From the NCBI GenBank assembly GCA_001725505.1, contig MEGM01000087.1:1-34756 (forward strand): 34,756 nucleotides of DNA, in the 5' to 3' direction. Position numbers and translations under genes: made by a program. The notes beneath the pieces are model-generated. The model was not told the DNA's origin. It worked only from the letters and a program-made list of their open reading frames with translations, and ran no database searches. This DNA comes from Rubrivivax sp. SCN 70-15 (GTDB lineage: Bacteria; Pseudomonadota; Gammaproteobacteria; Burkholderiales; Burkholderiaceae_C). Shown here piece after piece: positions 15,105 to 24,851 of this stretch (position 1 is the first letter of the stretch; each line of letters begins with the position of its first letter).

Positions 15105-16316
15105 TCACTTGCCGACGTAGCTGATGCGGTAGACCGCGCCGTTGAAGTCGTCGCTGACGAGCAGCGAGCCGTCCTTCAGCACCAGCAGGTCGACCGGCCG
15201 GCCGACGTAATGGTTGTCCTCGACGAGACCGGTCAGGAAGGGCTCCATGCGCGAGATGCCGCCGTTCGCGTCCGGCCAGGCGACGACGATGTCGGCGCCG
15301 TACTTCTGCGTGCGGTTCCAGGGCCCGTGGCGGGCGATGAAGATCGCGCCCTGGTAGCCCGGCGGGAACATCTTGCCGGTGTAGAAGCGCATCCCGAGCA
15401 CGCCGGCGTGCGGGCCCATCAGCTGCGCCGGCTGCGCGTAGTCGCTGCAGCGCCGGCCCCAGCCGTAGATCGGGTCGGCGATGTCGCCCTGGTCGCAGTA
15501 CGGGAAGCCGAAGTCCTGCCGGCCGGGGAAGGCGACGTGGTTCAGCGTGTCGTTGGGCAGGTCCTCGGACAGCCAGTCGCGGCCGTTGCTCGTGAACCAG
15601 AGGTCGCCGGTGGTCGGGTCGAAGTCGAAGCCGACCGAGTTGCGCACGCCGCGGGCGACGGTCTCGACGCCGCCGCCGTCGGGGTTCATCCGGACGATCT
15701 TAGCCGCATCGGGCCCGGGCTCGCAGACGTTGCATGGCGCGCCGATCGAGACATAGAGCTTGCCGTCGGGCCCGATCTTCAGGAACCGGGCGCCGTTCGC
15801 CGGCCCGGCGGGCATGCCGTCGTAGACCGTCACCGGCGCCGGCGGGGTGTCCAGCTGCGACTCGATCCTGTCGTAGCGCAGGATCTTCTGCGGCGTCGCG
15901 ACGAACAGCGAGCCCTTGTAGAACTCGATGCCGTTGGGCATGGACAGCCCGTCGGCGATCGTCTTGACCTCGCGCGGATCGCCCTTGTCGAGCACCGCGT
16001 AGATCTTGCCGGCGACCGACATCGTGCTGACGAAGACCGTGCCCCGGTCGCCCTGGCGCAGTCCGCGTGCGTCGAGCAGCCCGCTCGCCCAGACCTCGAC
16101 CTGGAAGCCGCGCGGCAGCTTCATCTTCGCCAGCGGCAGCTGGTCGGCCGGAGTCGGCACCGGCGGCGCGGCCACCGGGGTGATCTGCAGTGCGGCGTCG
16201 GTCGGCGGCCGGCCCTGGGCCCAATAGGGTTCGTCGGCGGCCTGCTGCGCCCACGCCCGCGCCGCCGCGAGGGCGAGCAGGGCGGCGGCGCAGGGTTTCA
16301 TCCAGGGCTGGGGCAC
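15105..16316 (-). CDS. PQQ-dependent sugar dehydrogenase-like (sorbosone/aldose dehydrogenase) beta-propeller protein
   Basis: A 403-residue exported protein. I chose GTG 16316 because AAGGAG (16326-16331) lies 9 bases upstream; an ATG at 16301 is the alternative. A signal peptide (MKPCAAALLALAAARAWA) precedes a six-bladed propeller of the glucose/sorbosone dehydrogenase family: LPRGFQVEVWASGLLDARGL, LSMPNGIEFYKGSLFVA, RFLKIGPDGKLYVSIGAPCNVC, RNSVGFDFDPTTGDLWFTSNGRD and RHGPWNRT. Family members oxidise sugars in the periplasm using PQQ. No PQQ synthesis genes are in the window, and many members lack proven activity. Confidence 0.85.
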   Translation of the reverse strand: MPQPWMKPCAAALLALAAARAWAQQAADEPYWAQGRPPTDAALQITPVAAPPVPTPADQLPLAKMKLPRGFQVEVWASGLLDARGLRQGDRGTVFVSTMSVAGKIYAVLDKGDPREVKTIADGLSMPNGIEFYKGSLFVATPQKILRYDRIESQLDTPPAPVTVYDGMPAGPANGARFLKIGPDGKLYVSIGAPCNVCEPGPDAAKIVRMNPDGGGVETVARGVRNSVGFDFDPTTGDLWFTSNGRDWLSEDLPNDTLNHVAFPGRQDFGFPYCDQGDIADPIYGWGRRCSDYAQPAQLMGPHAGVLGMRFYTGKMFPPGYQGAIFIARHGPWNRTQKYGADIVVAWPDANGGISRMEPFLTGLVEDNHYVGRPVDLLVLKDGSLLVSDDFNGAVYRISYVGK

Positions 16317-16501
16317 GGCGGCGGTCTCCTTCGTCTTCGGTCGGGTGCCACGCGGCACGCGCGGCGAGCGCGACGGTACCAGCGCCCGGCCGGTCGCCGC
16401 AATGTTGATAGCCCGCAATCGCACGCCGATGCCGGGGCCCAGAATCCCACTGGCCGCGGCCGGGTGTCGGAGCCGTGGCGGCGGCAACCGAAGGAACGTC
16501 G

Positions 16502-19111
16502 ATGAAGCATGAGCGGGGCGCGTCGATCCGCACGCTGCTGCACCTGCTGGTGCTGGCGGTGCTGGTGCCCTCGGCGGCGCTGCTGGCCTGGAGCAGCTAC
16601 GCGGGTTACGAGCGCGACCAGAAGCAGGCCGCCGACGCCGCCTACGACCTGGCCCAGGTGACGGGCGACGGCGTCGAGGCCTTCCTCGCCGATGCGCGCA
16701 GCCTGCTCGCCGGCCTGGCGCTGCGGCCGCGCATCCGCGCCGCCGACGCGGCGCATTGCGACCCGATCTTCGAGGAGTTCGGTGCGCTCTACCCGCAGTT
16801 TGCCAACTTCACGCAGGTCAACCTGGCTGGCGAGCTGATCTGCTCGGCGGTGCCGCAGCCCGACGACAAGCCGACCGTGGTCCGGGACACCGAGTGGTTC
16901 CGGCGCGTGATGGCAACAAAGGACTTCGTCGTCGCGCCGCCCTCCGTCGGGCTGGTGACGCACAAGCTCGTCTCGGTGCTTGCCTACCCGGTGCGCGACG
17001 ACGCCGGCCGCATGGTCGGCGCGATCGAGCTGCCGGTCGACCTGGTGCATTTCCGGCTCGTCGCCGGCGCCGACAAGCTGCCGCCGACGACGATCATCGC
17101 GATCATCGACAGCCGCGGCGTGATGGTCGCGCGCAGCCAGCAGGCGCACAAGTTCGTCGGCACCGACCGCAGCAACGCGCCCATCGTGCCGGTCGTGCTC
17201 GCGCGCCGAAGCGGCACCGCGCGCGCCGTCTCGACCGAGGGCATCGAGCGGATCTACGGCTTCGTCCCGGTGCGCGCCACCGACTGGTACGTCGTCGCCG
17301 CGACCGACACGCGCACGATGCTCGCTTGGGCGCGCCGCACGGCACTGGGCAACACCGGGCTCGGCCTGGCGGTGCTGCTGTTCGCGTTCGCGATCTCGAC
17401 GCTGCTGCGCCGGCGCATCACCGTGCCGATGCGGGCGCTGGCCGAGACCGCGCGCCAGGTCGCTTCGGGGCGCACCGCCGAGCGCGCGCCCGAGACCGGC
17501 CCGGCCGAGGTCGCCGCGGTCGCGGCCCAGCTCAACGTGATGCTCGACGCGCGCCGGCAGGCCGAGCAGGCCTTGCGCGCGAGCGAGGAGAGCTACCGCA
17601 TGCTGTTCGAGAACAGCCTCGACGCGGTGCTGCTGACGCACCCGGGCGGCGGCATCGTGCACGCGAACGCCGCCGCGTGCCGGATGTTCGGCTACACGGA
17701 CGAGGAACTGCAGGCGCTCGGCCGCGGCGCGATCCTCGACCTGGGCGATGCACGCCTGGCGCCACTTCTCGAGCGCCGTGCGCGCGAAGGCCGCGCGACC
17801 GGCGAGCTGCGCATGCGGCGCAAGGACGGCAGCCTGTTCGAGTGCGAGGTCGCGTCGTCGATCTTCAGTGCGAGCAATGGCGAGTTGATGAGCAACGTGC
17901 TCGTGCGCGACATCAGCGATCGCGTCCAGGCCGACCGGTTGCGCGCCGAGCACGAGGCGGCGCGGCTGGCGAGCCGCGAGAAGAGCGCGTTCCTGTCGCG
18001 CATGAGCCACGAACTGCGCACGCCGCTGAACGCGATCATGGGCTTCTCGCAGCTGCTCGAGGTCGGTTCGGCGAGCGACACGCCGGCGACGGTGCGCGCG
18101 AAGGCGACGCACATCCACGCCGCCGGCTTGCACCTGCTCGCGATGGTCAACGACATCCTCGACCTGTCGCGCATCGAGGCCGGCGCGATGCCGCTGTCGC
18201 CCGAGCCGGTCGCCGTCGACGCGCTGGTGGCCGAATGCCTGGCGCTGGTCGCGTCACTCGCGGCCGAGCAGGGCGTGAGCTGCCGGCAGGCGCTGGCGGT
18301 GCCGACGCCCTGGGTGCGCGGCGACCGCGTCCGGCTGCGCCAGGTGCTGGTGAACCTGCTCGGCAACGCGGTCAAGTACAACCGGTGCGGCGGCTGGGTC
18401 GAGGTCTCTGCGCAGGCCGCCGACGCCGGCGTGCGCATCGCCGTCCGCGACAGCGGGCGCGGCCTGAGTGCGGCGCAGCGCGCGCAGCTGTTCCAGCCCT
18501 TCAACCGGCTCGGCGCCGAGGCGACCGCGGTCGAGGGCACCGGGCTGGGCCTGGTGATCGTGCGCGAGCTGGTCGAGCTGATGGGCGGCGCGATCGAGGT
18601 CGACAGCGAGCCCGGCGTCGGCACGACCTTCACGCTCACGCTGCCGGGCGGCGCCCGTGGCGCCGGCGCCGGCCGGGCAGGCCGCGCCGCCATCCGCGCA
18701 GCGCCGCACGGTGCTCTATATCGAGGACAACCCGTCCAACGTCGCGCTCGTGCGGGAGATCGCGACGCTGCGCCCGGCGCTCGACCTGCACGTCGCGCGC
18801 GACGGCCGCAGCGGCCTGGCCGCCGCACGTGCCGCGCGGCCGGCGCTGATCCTGCTCGACATCAACCTGCCCGACATCGGCGGCTTCGAGGTGCTGCGCG
18901 CGCTGCGCGCCGACCCGGCTCTGGCCGGCGTGCCCTGCGTCGCGCTGTCGGCGAACGCGATCCCGGCCGAGATCGAGCGCGCGCGCCAGGCCGGCTTCAC
19001 CGACTACCTGACCAAGCCGATCCGCGTCGACGCGCTGCTGCGCCTGTTCGATGCCACGCTCGCCGCGGCCTGACGGTTCAGCCGTGGCGCGCCGCGAACT
19101 CGCGCAGGTAG
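16502..19111 (+). CDS. PAS-containing membrane histidine kinase (hybrid kinase whose receiver is out of frame)
   Basis: The ATG at 16502 follows AAGGAA. Membrane helix 1 spans residues 12-30; a periplasmic dCache-like sensor follows ([28 protein letters not shown]). Helix 2 is near residues 281-300 ([16 protein letters not shown]), then HAMP and a PAS domain from about 363 ([14 protein letters not shown]). HisKA has His at about 502 ([15 protein letters not shown]), and HATPase carries [12 protein letters not shown] and [12 protein letters not shown]. After TLTLPGGA (about 18650) the frame loses register and runs on as nonsense to 19111. The receiver domain is in the next frame, so an indel in the linker probably split a hybrid kinase. 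The kinase core is intact. Confidence 0.82.
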   Translation: MKHERGASIRTLLHLLVLAVLVPSAALLAWSSYAGYERDQKQAADAAYDLAQVTGDGVEAFLADARSLLAGLALRPRIRAADAAHCDPIFEEFGALYPQFANFTQVNLAGELICSAVPQPDDKPTVVRDTEWFRRVMATKDFVVAPPSVGLVTHKLVSVLAYPVRDDAGRMVGAIELPVDLVHFRLVAGADKLPPTTIIAIIDSRGVMVARSQQAHKFVGTDRSNAPIVPVVLARRSGTARAVSTEGIERIYGFVPVRATDWYVVAATDTRTMLAWARRTALGNTGLGLAVLLFAFAISTLLRRRITVPMRALAETARQVASGRTAERAPETGPAEVAAVAAQLNVMLDARRQAEQALRASEESYRMLFENSLDAVLLTHPGGGIVHANAAACRMFGYTDEELQALGRGAILDLGDARLAPLLERRAREGRATGELRMRRKDGSLFECEVASSIFSASNGELMSNVLVRDISDRVQADRLRAEHEAARLASREKSAFLSRMSHELRTPLNAIMGFSQLLEVGSASDTPATVRAKATHIHAAGLHLLAMVNDILDLSRIEAGAMPLSPEPVAVDALVAECLALVASLAAEQGVSCRQALAVPTPWVRGDRVRLRQVLVNLLGNAVKYNRCGGWVEVSAQAADAGVRIAVRDSGRGLSAAQRAQLFQPFNRLGAEATAVEGTGLGLVIVRELVELMGGAIEVDSEPGVGTTFTLTLPGGARGAGAGRAGRAAIRAAPHGALYRGQPVQRRARAGDRDAAPGARPARRARRPQRPGRRTCRAAGADPARHQPARHRRLRGAARAARRPGSGRRALRRAVGERDPGRDRARAPGRLHRLPDQADPRRRAAAPVRCHARRGLTVQPWRAANSRR
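18657..19073 (+). CDS. Response-regulator receiver domain, displaced C-terminus of the hybrid kinase
   Basis: A receiver domain of about 120 residues. It has [15 protein letters not shown] (acidic pair), the phospho-acceptor Asp in [14 protein letters not shown], Ser in VALSANA and Lys in YLTKPI. It starts in the +1 frame relative to the kinase, through an Ala/Pro linker ([15 protein letters not shown]). A GTG at 18657 could start a free protein, but there is no ribosome binding site. The linker style and the VLYIEDN opening are typical of receivers fused to PAS kinases. It ends 4 bases before the convergent serC stop. Confidence 0.75.
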   Translation: MAPAPAGQAAPPSAQRRTVLYIEDNPSNVALVREIATLRPALDLHVARDGRSGLAAARAARPALILLDINLPDIGGFEVLRALRADPALAGVPCVALSANAIPAEIERARQAGFTDYLTKPIRVDALLRLFDATLAAA

Positions 19112-20157
19112 TCGACGAGCGCGCGCACGCCTTCGATCGGCATCGCGTTGTAGATCGACGCGCGCATGCCACCGACGACGCGGTGGCCCTTGAGCTGGAC
19201 CAGGCCGCGCTCTTCGGCGCCGGCGAGGAAGGCGGCGTCGAGCCGGTCGTCGGCGAGGCGGAACGGCACGTTCATCCACGAGCGGCAGTCGCGCGCGACC
19301 GGGCTCGAATAGAACGGCGTCGCGTCGAGGAAGTCGTAGAGCAGCGCGGCCTTCGACCGGTTGCGCTCGGCCATCGCAGCCAGGCCGCCTTCGGCCTGCA
19401 GCCACTTGAACACCAGCCCGGCGATGTAGATCGCGTAGGTCGGCGGCGTGTTGTACATCGAGTCGTGCTCGGCGACCACCTTGTAGTCGAAGGCCGAAGG
19501 CGTGAGCGCCATCGCGTGGCCGAGCAGGTCCTCGCGCACGATCACGATCGTCAGCCCGGCCGGGCCGATGTTCTTCTGTGCGCCGCCGTAGATCAGCGCG
19601 TACTTCGAGACCTCGATCGGCCGCGAGAGGATGTCGCTCGACATGTCGGCGACCAGCGGCACGGCGCCGACCTCGGGCGTGAACTGGTACTGGACGCCGC
19701 CGATCGTCTCGTTCGAGCAGATGTGGACGTAGGCCGCGTCGGGGTCGAGGCGCCAGCTATCGCGCGGCGGGATCGTCGTGTAGCGGCTTGCTTCGCTGCT
19801 CGCGGCGACGTTGACGCGCCCGTAGCGCGCGGCCTCGGCGATCGAGCGCCGCGACCATTCGCCGGTGTCGACGTAGTCGGCGCCCTTGCCGCGCATCAGG
19901 TTCATCGGCAGGATCGCGTTCTGCCCGATCGCGCCGCCCTGCATGAACAGGATCCTGTAATGGGCCGGCACGTCGAGCAGCGCGCGCAGGTCGGCCATTG
20001 CCGCGGCGGCGATGGCCATGAACTGCGGGCCGCGATGGCTCATCTCCATCACCGACATGCCCGAGCCCTGCCAGTCCAGCATCTCGGCCGCGGCCTGGCG
20101 CAGCACCGGCTCGGGCAGCACGGCGGGGCCGGCGCTGAAATTGAACACGCGCGTCAT
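19078..20157 (-). CDS. serC: Phosphoserine aminotransferase
   Basis: A 359-residue PLP enzyme of aminotransferase class V. The N-terminus [22 protein letters not shown] is diagnostic for SerC, followed by [14 protein letters not shown] and [11 protein letters not shown]. The PLP lysine lies in [12 protein letters not shown]. The C-terminus [20 protein letters not shown] is also typical. It makes phosphoserine from phosphohydroxypyruvate and glutamate, and also acts in pyridoxal phosphate synthesis. AAGGA precedes ATG 20157. It is divergent from nrdZ, with about 93 bases for two promoters. Confidence 0.95.
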   Translation of the reverse strand: MTRVFNFSAGPAVLPEPVLRQAAAEMLDWQGSGMSVMEMSHRGPQFMAIAAAAMADLRALLDVPAHYRILFMQGGAIGQNAILPMNLMRGKGADYVDTGEWSRRSIAEAARYGRVNVAASSEASRYTTIPPRDSWRLDPDAAYVHICSNETIGGVQYQFTPEVGAVPLVADMSSDILSRPIEVSKYALIYGGAQKNIGPAGLTIVIVREDLLGHAMALTPSAFDYKVVAEHDSMYNTPPTYAIYIAGLVFKWLQAEGGLAAMAERNRSKAALLYDFLDATPFYSSPVARDCRSWMNVPFRLADDRLDAAFLAGAEERGLVQLKGHRVVGGMRASIYNAMPIEGVRALVDYLREFAARHG

Positions 20158-20250
20158 CGATCGGTCCTTCGGGCTTTGCTGCAGGTCATTATCGGCCGTG
20201 GCCGGCGGGTGTAAGTTCCGGCTTTCGTCCACAACCGCGGTGAGACCGGC

Positions 20251-23103
20251 ATGCAGCAGACCCAGCCCGTGACGAAGCGGCGCGCGCTCGCGCGCCAGCC
20301 GATCAGCGACGACGTGCTGCTCGAGAAATACGCGAAGGACGGCGAGCGCAGCGTCGACGACGTGCACCGGCGCGTCGCGCACGCGCTCGCCGAGGCCGAG
20401 GCGCCGGCGCAGCGCGCCGACTGGGAGGCGCGCTTCCTCGAGGCCCTGCGCGGCGGTTTCGTGCCCGCAGGGCGCATCCAGTCGGCGGCCGGCACCGGCT
20501 TGTCGGCGACGCTGATCAACTGCTTCGTGCAGCCCATCGGCGACAGCATCACGCAGGTGGAAGACGGCCACCCGGGCATCTACACCGCTCTCGCCGAAGC
20601 CGCCGAGACGATGCGCCGCGGCGGCGGTGTCGGTTACGACTTCAGCCGCATCCGCCCGCGCGGCGCCTGGGTCGGCAGCACGCGCAGCAGCGCGTCCGGG
20701 CCGGTGAGCTACATGCAGGTCTTCGACCGGTCCTGCGAGACCGTCGAATCCGCCGGCTCGCGCCGTGGCGCGCAGATGGGCGTGCTGCGCTGCGACCACC
20801 CGGACGTCGAGGAATTCATCCACGCGAAGGACCGCGGCGCGCTGAAGAACTTCAACCTCTCGGTCGGCGTCACCGACGCGTTCATGGAGGCGGTGGTCGC
20901 CGACCGCGAGGTCGAACTGGTGCACCGCGCCGAGCCCGGGCCGGCGCAGAAGGCGGCCGGCGCGGTGCAGCGCGGCGACGGCCTGTGGTGCTACCGGCGG
21001 CTGCCCGCGCGCGCGCTGTGGGACCAGATCATGCGCTCGACCTACGACCACGCCGAGCCCGGCGTGCTCTTCCTCGACGCGATCAACCGCGACAACAACC
21101 TCGCCTATTGCGAGAGCATCGCCGCGAGCAACCCCTGCGGCGAGCAGCCGCTGCCGCCCTATGGCTGCTGCTGCCTGGGCTCGATCGACCTGACGCGCTT
21201 CGTGCGCGCGCCGTTCGAGCCCGGGGCGCGCTTCGACGAGGCGGCGTTCGCGGCGCTCGTGCCGCTGGCGGTGCGCATGCTCGACAACGTGCTCGACCTG
21301 ACCGTCTGGCCGCTGCCGCAGCAGCAGGAAGAGGCGCGGCGCAAGCGCCGCGTCGGCCTGGGCTTCACCGGGCTGGGCGACACGCTCGTGATGCTCGGGC
21401 TGCGCTACGACACCGCCAAGGCGCGCGCGCTCGCCGCGCACGTCGCCGAGCTCATGCGCGACGCGGCCTACGCGGCGTCCGCCGATCTGGCGCGCGAGCG
21501 CGGCGCGTTCCCGCTCTTCAACGCCGACCTGCTGCTCGCCGGCAGCGCCTTCGCCGCGCGGCTGCCGGCGCCGCTGCGCGAGCGCATCCGCGCGAGCGGG
21601 CTGCGCAACTCGCACCTGCTGTCGATCGCGCCGACCGGGACGATCAGCCTGGCCTTCGCCGACAACGCGAGCAACGGCATCGAGCCGGCCTTCAGCTGGA
21701 CCTACACGCGCAAGAAGCGCCAGAGCGACGGCAGCACGCGCGACTACAGCGTCGAGGACCCGGCCTGGCGGCTGTACCGGCACCTGCAGGGTGCCGATGC
21801 GGCGCTGACGCCGGCCTTCGTCTCGGCGCTCGAGATCAGCGCGTCGGCGCATGCGGCGATGGTCGCCGCGGTCGCCCCCTTCATCGACAGCGCGATCAGC
21901 AAGACCGTCAACGTCCCGGCCGACTACCCCTATGCCGACTTCCAGGACCTCTACCTCGAGGCCTGGCGCGCCGGCCTGAAGGGGCTGGCGACCTACCGGC
22001 CGAACGCGGTGCTCGGCTCGGTGCTCAGCGTCGCGCCCGAGCCGGCGACGCCGATGCGCATCGACAGCGCGAACCGCCGCCTCGCGCTCGACAAGCTGCC
22101 CGCGCCGGTGCTGGCCAGCCTGCGCTGGCCGGGCCGGCCCGAGCTGCCGGCCGGCAACCCGTCGTGGACCTTCATGGTCCACCACCCGTTCGGCGACTTC
22201 GCGCTCTTCGTCGGCGAGGAGGGCACGCCGGCGCGGCCGTTCGAGCTCTGGGTCAACGGCGCGGAGCAGCCGCGCGGGCTGGGCGCGCTGGCCAAGACGC
22301 TGTCGATGGACTTGCGCGCGAACGACACCGCCTGGCTGCTGCTCAAGCTCGATGCGCTGGCCACCGTCGCCGAGGAGCGCGCGTTCGAGATGCCGTTTCC
22401 GCCCGACGGCCAGCGCCGGCTGTTCCCCGGCGTCGTCGCCGCGGTCGCGGCGGTGCTGCGCTGGCGCTGCGAGCAGCTCGGCGCGCTGCGCCCGGGCGGG
22501 CCGACGCCGGTGGTCGACGCGATGTTCAGCCGCGACGAGCCCAAGACCGGCACCTCGGGCACGCTGGCCTGGGCCGTCGACATCGACAACCCGGCCAGCG
22601 GCGAGGCGTTCACGCTGACGCTGAAGGAGGTCACGCTGCCGACGCCGGGCGGCGGCACCGTGACCCGGCCCTGCGCGATCGGCTTCTCGGGCAACTACCC
22701 GCGCGCGCTCGACGGGCTGGCGCGCGTGCTGTCGCTGGACATGCGCGTCATCGACCCGGCGTGGATCGGCATGAAGCTGCGCAAGCTGCTCAACTACGCC
22801 GAGCCGCTGGGCCAGTTCATGGCCTTCGTCCCCGGCCTGCCCGACGGCCAGCGCCGCCAGCAGACCTGGCCGTCGACGGTGGCCTACCTGGCCCGGCTCG
22901 TGATCCACCGCTACGCGATGCTCGGCGTGCTCGACGAGGACGGCCGGCCGCTGACGGCGATGGGCGTGCTCGACGCGCCGGTCGACGGCGCTGCGCGGCC
23001 GCTCGCCGGCCGGCCCTGCCCGGAGTGCGGCAACGCGACGCTGATCCACAAGGACGGCTGCGACTTCTGCACCGCCTGCGGGTACGTGGGGCAGTGCGGT
23101 TGA
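20251..23103 (+). CDS. nrdZ: Adenosylcobalamin-dependent (class II) ribonucleotide reductase
   Basis: A 950-residue class II reductase. The N-terminal [26 protein letters not shown] is the typical opening. The first redox cysteine is Cys91 ([12 protein letters not shown]), and the radical-site triad lies in N294-P-C296-G-E298 ([12 protein letters not shown]). STAPTGTIS is present as [11 protein letters not shown]. The C-terminal third holds two related TSCPD-type repeats ([14 protein letters not shown] near residue 670 and [14 protein letters not shown] near 820). It ends with a cysteine-rich tail CPECGN...[14 protein letters not shown] that probably binds zinc or relays electrons. It makes dNTPs with or without oxygen and needs vitamin B12. 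No cobalamin riboswitch was seen upstream. Confidence 0.94.
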   Translation: MQQTQPVTKRRALARQPISDDVLLEKYAKDGERSVDDVHRRVAHALAEAEAPAQRADWEARFLEALRGGFVPAGRIQSAAGTGLSATLINCFVQPIGDSITQVEDGHPGIYTALAEAAETMRRGGGVGYDFSRIRPRGAWVGSTRSSASGPVSYMQVFDRSCETVESAGSRRGAQMGVLRCDHPDVEEFIHAKDRGALKNFNLSVGVTDAFMEAVVADREVELVHRAEPGPAQKAAGAVQRGDGLWCYRRLPARALWDQIMRSTYDHAEPGVLFLDAINRDNNLAYCESIAASNPCGEQPLPPYGCCCLGSIDLTRFVRAPFEPGARFDEAAFAALVPLAVRMLDNVLDLTVWPLPQQQEEARRKRRVGLGFTGLGDTLVMLGLRYDTAKARALAAHVAELMRDAAYAASADLARERGAFPLFNADLLLAGSAFAARLPAPLRERIRASGLRNSHLLSIAPTGTISLAFADNASNGIEPAFSWTYTRKKRQSDGSTRDYSVEDPAWRLYRHLQGADAALTPAFVSALEISASAHAAMVAAVAPFIDSAISKTVNVPADYPYADFQDLYLEAWRAGLKGLATYRPNAVLGSVLSVAPEPATPMRIDSANRRLALDKLPAPVLASLRWPGRPELPAGNPSWTFMVHHPFGDFALFVGEEGTPARPFELWVNGAEQPRGLGALAKTLSMDLRANDTAWLLLKLDALATVAEERAFEMPFPPDGQRRLFPGVVAAVAAVLRWRCEQLGALRPGGPTPVVDAMFSRDEPKTGTSGTLAWAVDIDNPASGEAFTLTLKEVTLPTPGGGTVTRPCAIGFSGNYPRALDGLARVLSLDMRVIDPAWIGMKLRKLLNYAEPLGQFMAFVPGLPDGQRRQQTWPSTVAYLARLVIHRYAMLGVLDEDGRPLTAMGVLDAPVDGAARPLAGRPCPECGNATLIHKDGCDFCTACGYVGQCG

Positions 23104-23113
23104 ACCTGCGCCT

Positions 23114-23359
23114 TCAGCCGGCGAGGTCGCGCTTGCGCTGTTCGAACTCGTCCTTGCCGATCTCGCCGCGCGCATAGCGCTCGCGCAGGATCTCGAGCGC
23201 GCGGTCGACGGGCGGTTGCGGCGGGGGCTGGCGTCCTCGGTCGACGGCCCGGCGCGCCAGCAGCACGATGGCGACGACGACGAGCGCCCACCACAGCAGG
23301 TGGCTGAGCCCGAACCAGCCCCAGCCCGGGCCGCCCCATCCCGTCATCGATCCCCACAT
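23114..23359 (-). CDS. Small SHOCT-domain membrane protein
   Basis: An 81-residue protein. A Gly/Trp-rich start ([16 protein letters not shown]) leads into one membrane helix ([15 protein letters not shown]), and the C-terminus is a SHOCT motif ([26 protein letters not shown]). SHOCT helices are thought to mediate oligomerisation. It starts 18 bases after the Spy-like gene stop on the same strand, so the two are one operon, a pairing often seen in metal- or envelope-stress loci. It converges on nrdZ with 10 bases between stops. Confidence 0.85.
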   Translation of the reverse strand: MWGSMTGWGGPGWGWFGLSHLLWWALVVVAIVLLARRAVDRGRQPPPQPPVDRALEILRERYARGEIGKDEFEQRKRDLAG

Positions 23360-23377
23360 GGCGCGAGGTCCCGTCGC

Positions 23378-23938
23378 CTACTGGCCGCCCCAGGCGCGGC
23401 GCACCTGCTGGCGCTGCTGCGGGGTCAGGATGGCGTCGATGCGCTGGCGTGCGTCGAGCGCGTTGTCGAACATCTGCTTGCGCAGTGCCGCCATCGCGTC
23501 GTAGGTCTTGCGCGCCTGGGCTTCGTCCAAGGTGTCGCCGCCCTTGCCGCCGCTCCGCCAGCCGAGCTCGTGCATGCTGCGCATCAGATCCCATTGCTTG
23601 CGCTCGACGTCGGCGTGGATCTCGGCGAGCTTGCTGCGCTGGTCGGCGCTCAGGTCGAGGCCGTGCAGGTCCAGGCGTCCGAAGCCGCCCATCATTCCCG
23701 GCCCCATGCCGAAGCCGGGGCCCATCCCGTAGCCGCCGCCGCAGCCGGGCCCAGCGCCTCCGCCCGGCCCGCCACCACCGCCCCAGCCCGGACCCATGGC
23801 GCAGCCACCGGGCCCCCAGCCACCGGGCCCGTAGCCAGCGCCCGAGCCCATCATCCCGGGACCCATCCCGTAGGGCTGGGCGAGGGCGGACGCGGCCCAC
23901 AGCGATCCGGCCAGCAAGGCAACGAGTTGGCGCTTCAT
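23378..23938 (-). CDS. Periplasmic Spy/CpxP-like protein with a Gly/Met-rich segment
   Basis: A 186-residue exported protein. I start it at ATG 23938, 6 bases after GGAG; an ATG at 23944 is too close to that site. A signal peptide (LVALLAGSLWAASALA) precedes about 65 residues of low-complexity Gly/Met/Pro sequence with repeated GMGPG units and two Cys (GGCAMGP, GPGCGGGYG). The helical Spy-type region follows (LDLSADQRSKLAEIHADVERKQWDLM) and ends LTPQQRQQVRRAWGGQ. Met- and Cys-rich stretches in such proteins suggest copper or other metal binding; that is inference. It shares an operon with the SHOCT gene. Confidence 0.82.
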   Translation of the reverse strand: MKRQLVALLAGSLWAASALAQPYGMGPGMMGSGAGYGPGGWGPGGCAMGPGWGGGGGPGGGAGPGCGGGYGMGPGFGMGPGMMGGFGRLDLHGLDLSADQRSKLAEIHADVERKQWDLMRSMHELGWRSGGKGGDTLDEAQARKTYDAMAALRKQMFDNALDARQRIDAILTPQQRQQVRRAWGGQ

Positions 23939-24137
23939 GGTCATCTCCATTCGGGTTCTGAACCATTCGAGCTTGCTCCGACGGCCCCCGTCGCCGTTGA
24001 GTTCGATCAATCGATGCGAACGGATCACCGATCGGAGCGCTTCGCAGCGCCACCGACTGGCATTAGCATGCCCGGGCCGCCGGCCGCGGGCCCGCTGCCG
24101 GCCGGCGCGCAACGCCGAACCCACCGAGGAGAACCGA

Positions 24138-24806
24138 ATGGCCAAGCCGATGATCGACCCCGACGCACTGATCACGATGTTCGAGAACGCCAGCGCGCAG
24201 CAGGGCGCGCAGCTGAAGAAGGCGGTCAGCGACACCACGCTCGCAGCGCTGCAGGGGCGCGAACTGACGCTGAAGAACATCCGTTCGGCGCTGAAGTCGG
24301 TGTCGGAGGCGGCGAGCCTGGGTGCGGCGAAGAACGCGACCGCGGGCCTGGACGTCGAGGCGCTGCTCGACAACGCGGTTGCCGGCATGGACGAAGCGCT
24401 GCTCAAGGCGGTGGACGCGAACCGGGTCGCGCTGCAGCAACTGGTCGCGCAGGGTGCCGACCTGCGCGAGAAGCACCTGAAGAAGGCGCTCGACGACCTC
24501 GACAAGTTCGAGGACACGATGTTCGCCGCGCTGAAGAAGACCGCCGAGGGCGCCGGCGCGCCGCTGGCCGGGGCGTGGAGCCAGGTGATCGAGAAGATGC
24601 AGGCCGGCGGCACGCTCTCCGGCGCGAAGGCGGCCACCACTGCCGAGCAGCTGGCCGAGCAGATGCAGGGCGCACTGCGCAGCACGCGCGCGGCGTCGAT
24701 GCGTGCCGCGCAGGCGATGGCGGAAAGCTACGCCGCGATGGTCAGCGGCGTGCTGATCGGCATGTCCGAGGCGATGCAGGCGAAGGCGCCGGCGAAGAAG
24801 AAGTAG
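24138..24806 (+). CDS. Phasin-like / DUF6781-type helical protein
   Basis: A 222-residue soluble, almost wholly helical protein, rich in Ala, Lys, Glu and Gln with no signal peptide. Segments such as MIDPDALITMFENASAQQGAQLKKAV, EALLDNAVAGMDEALLKAVDANRVALQQLV and a basic Ala/Lys tail (QAKAPAKKK) recall phasins, which coat polyhydroxyalkanoate granules, and the uncharacterised DUF6781 family. GAGGAG lies 6-11 bases before ATG 24138. No PHA genes are nearby. The 193-base space upstream (23945-24137), shared with the divergent Spy-like gene, holds the promoters but no motif I can name. Confidence 0.6.
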   Translation: MAKPMIDPDALITMFENASAQQGAQLKKAVSDTTLAALQGRELTLKNIRSALKSVSEAASLGAAKNATAGLDVEALLDNAVAGMDEALLKAVDANRVALQQLVAQGADLREKHLKKALDDLDKFEDTMFAALKKTAEGAGAPLAGAWSQVIEKMQAGGTLSGAKAATTAEQLAEQMQGALRSTRAASMRAAQAMAESYAAMVSGVLIGMSEAMQAKAPAKKK

Positions 24807-24851
24807 CCGCCTGCGGCGCGTGCGGTCCGCTGGCGAGTTATCGTCCGCCGC

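Noticed and set aside
20158-20250. Possible cobalamin riboswitch before the B12-dependent reductase
   Set aside because: Only 93 bases separate serC and nrdZ and no B12-box or matching stems were found.
20158-23175. Very long open frame on the minus strand across nrdZ, continuing into serC (over 1300 codons)
   Set aside because: Only the serC part has protein homology. The rest is an Arg/Ala/His-rich shadow of nrdZ, common in high-GC DNA where stop codons are rare.
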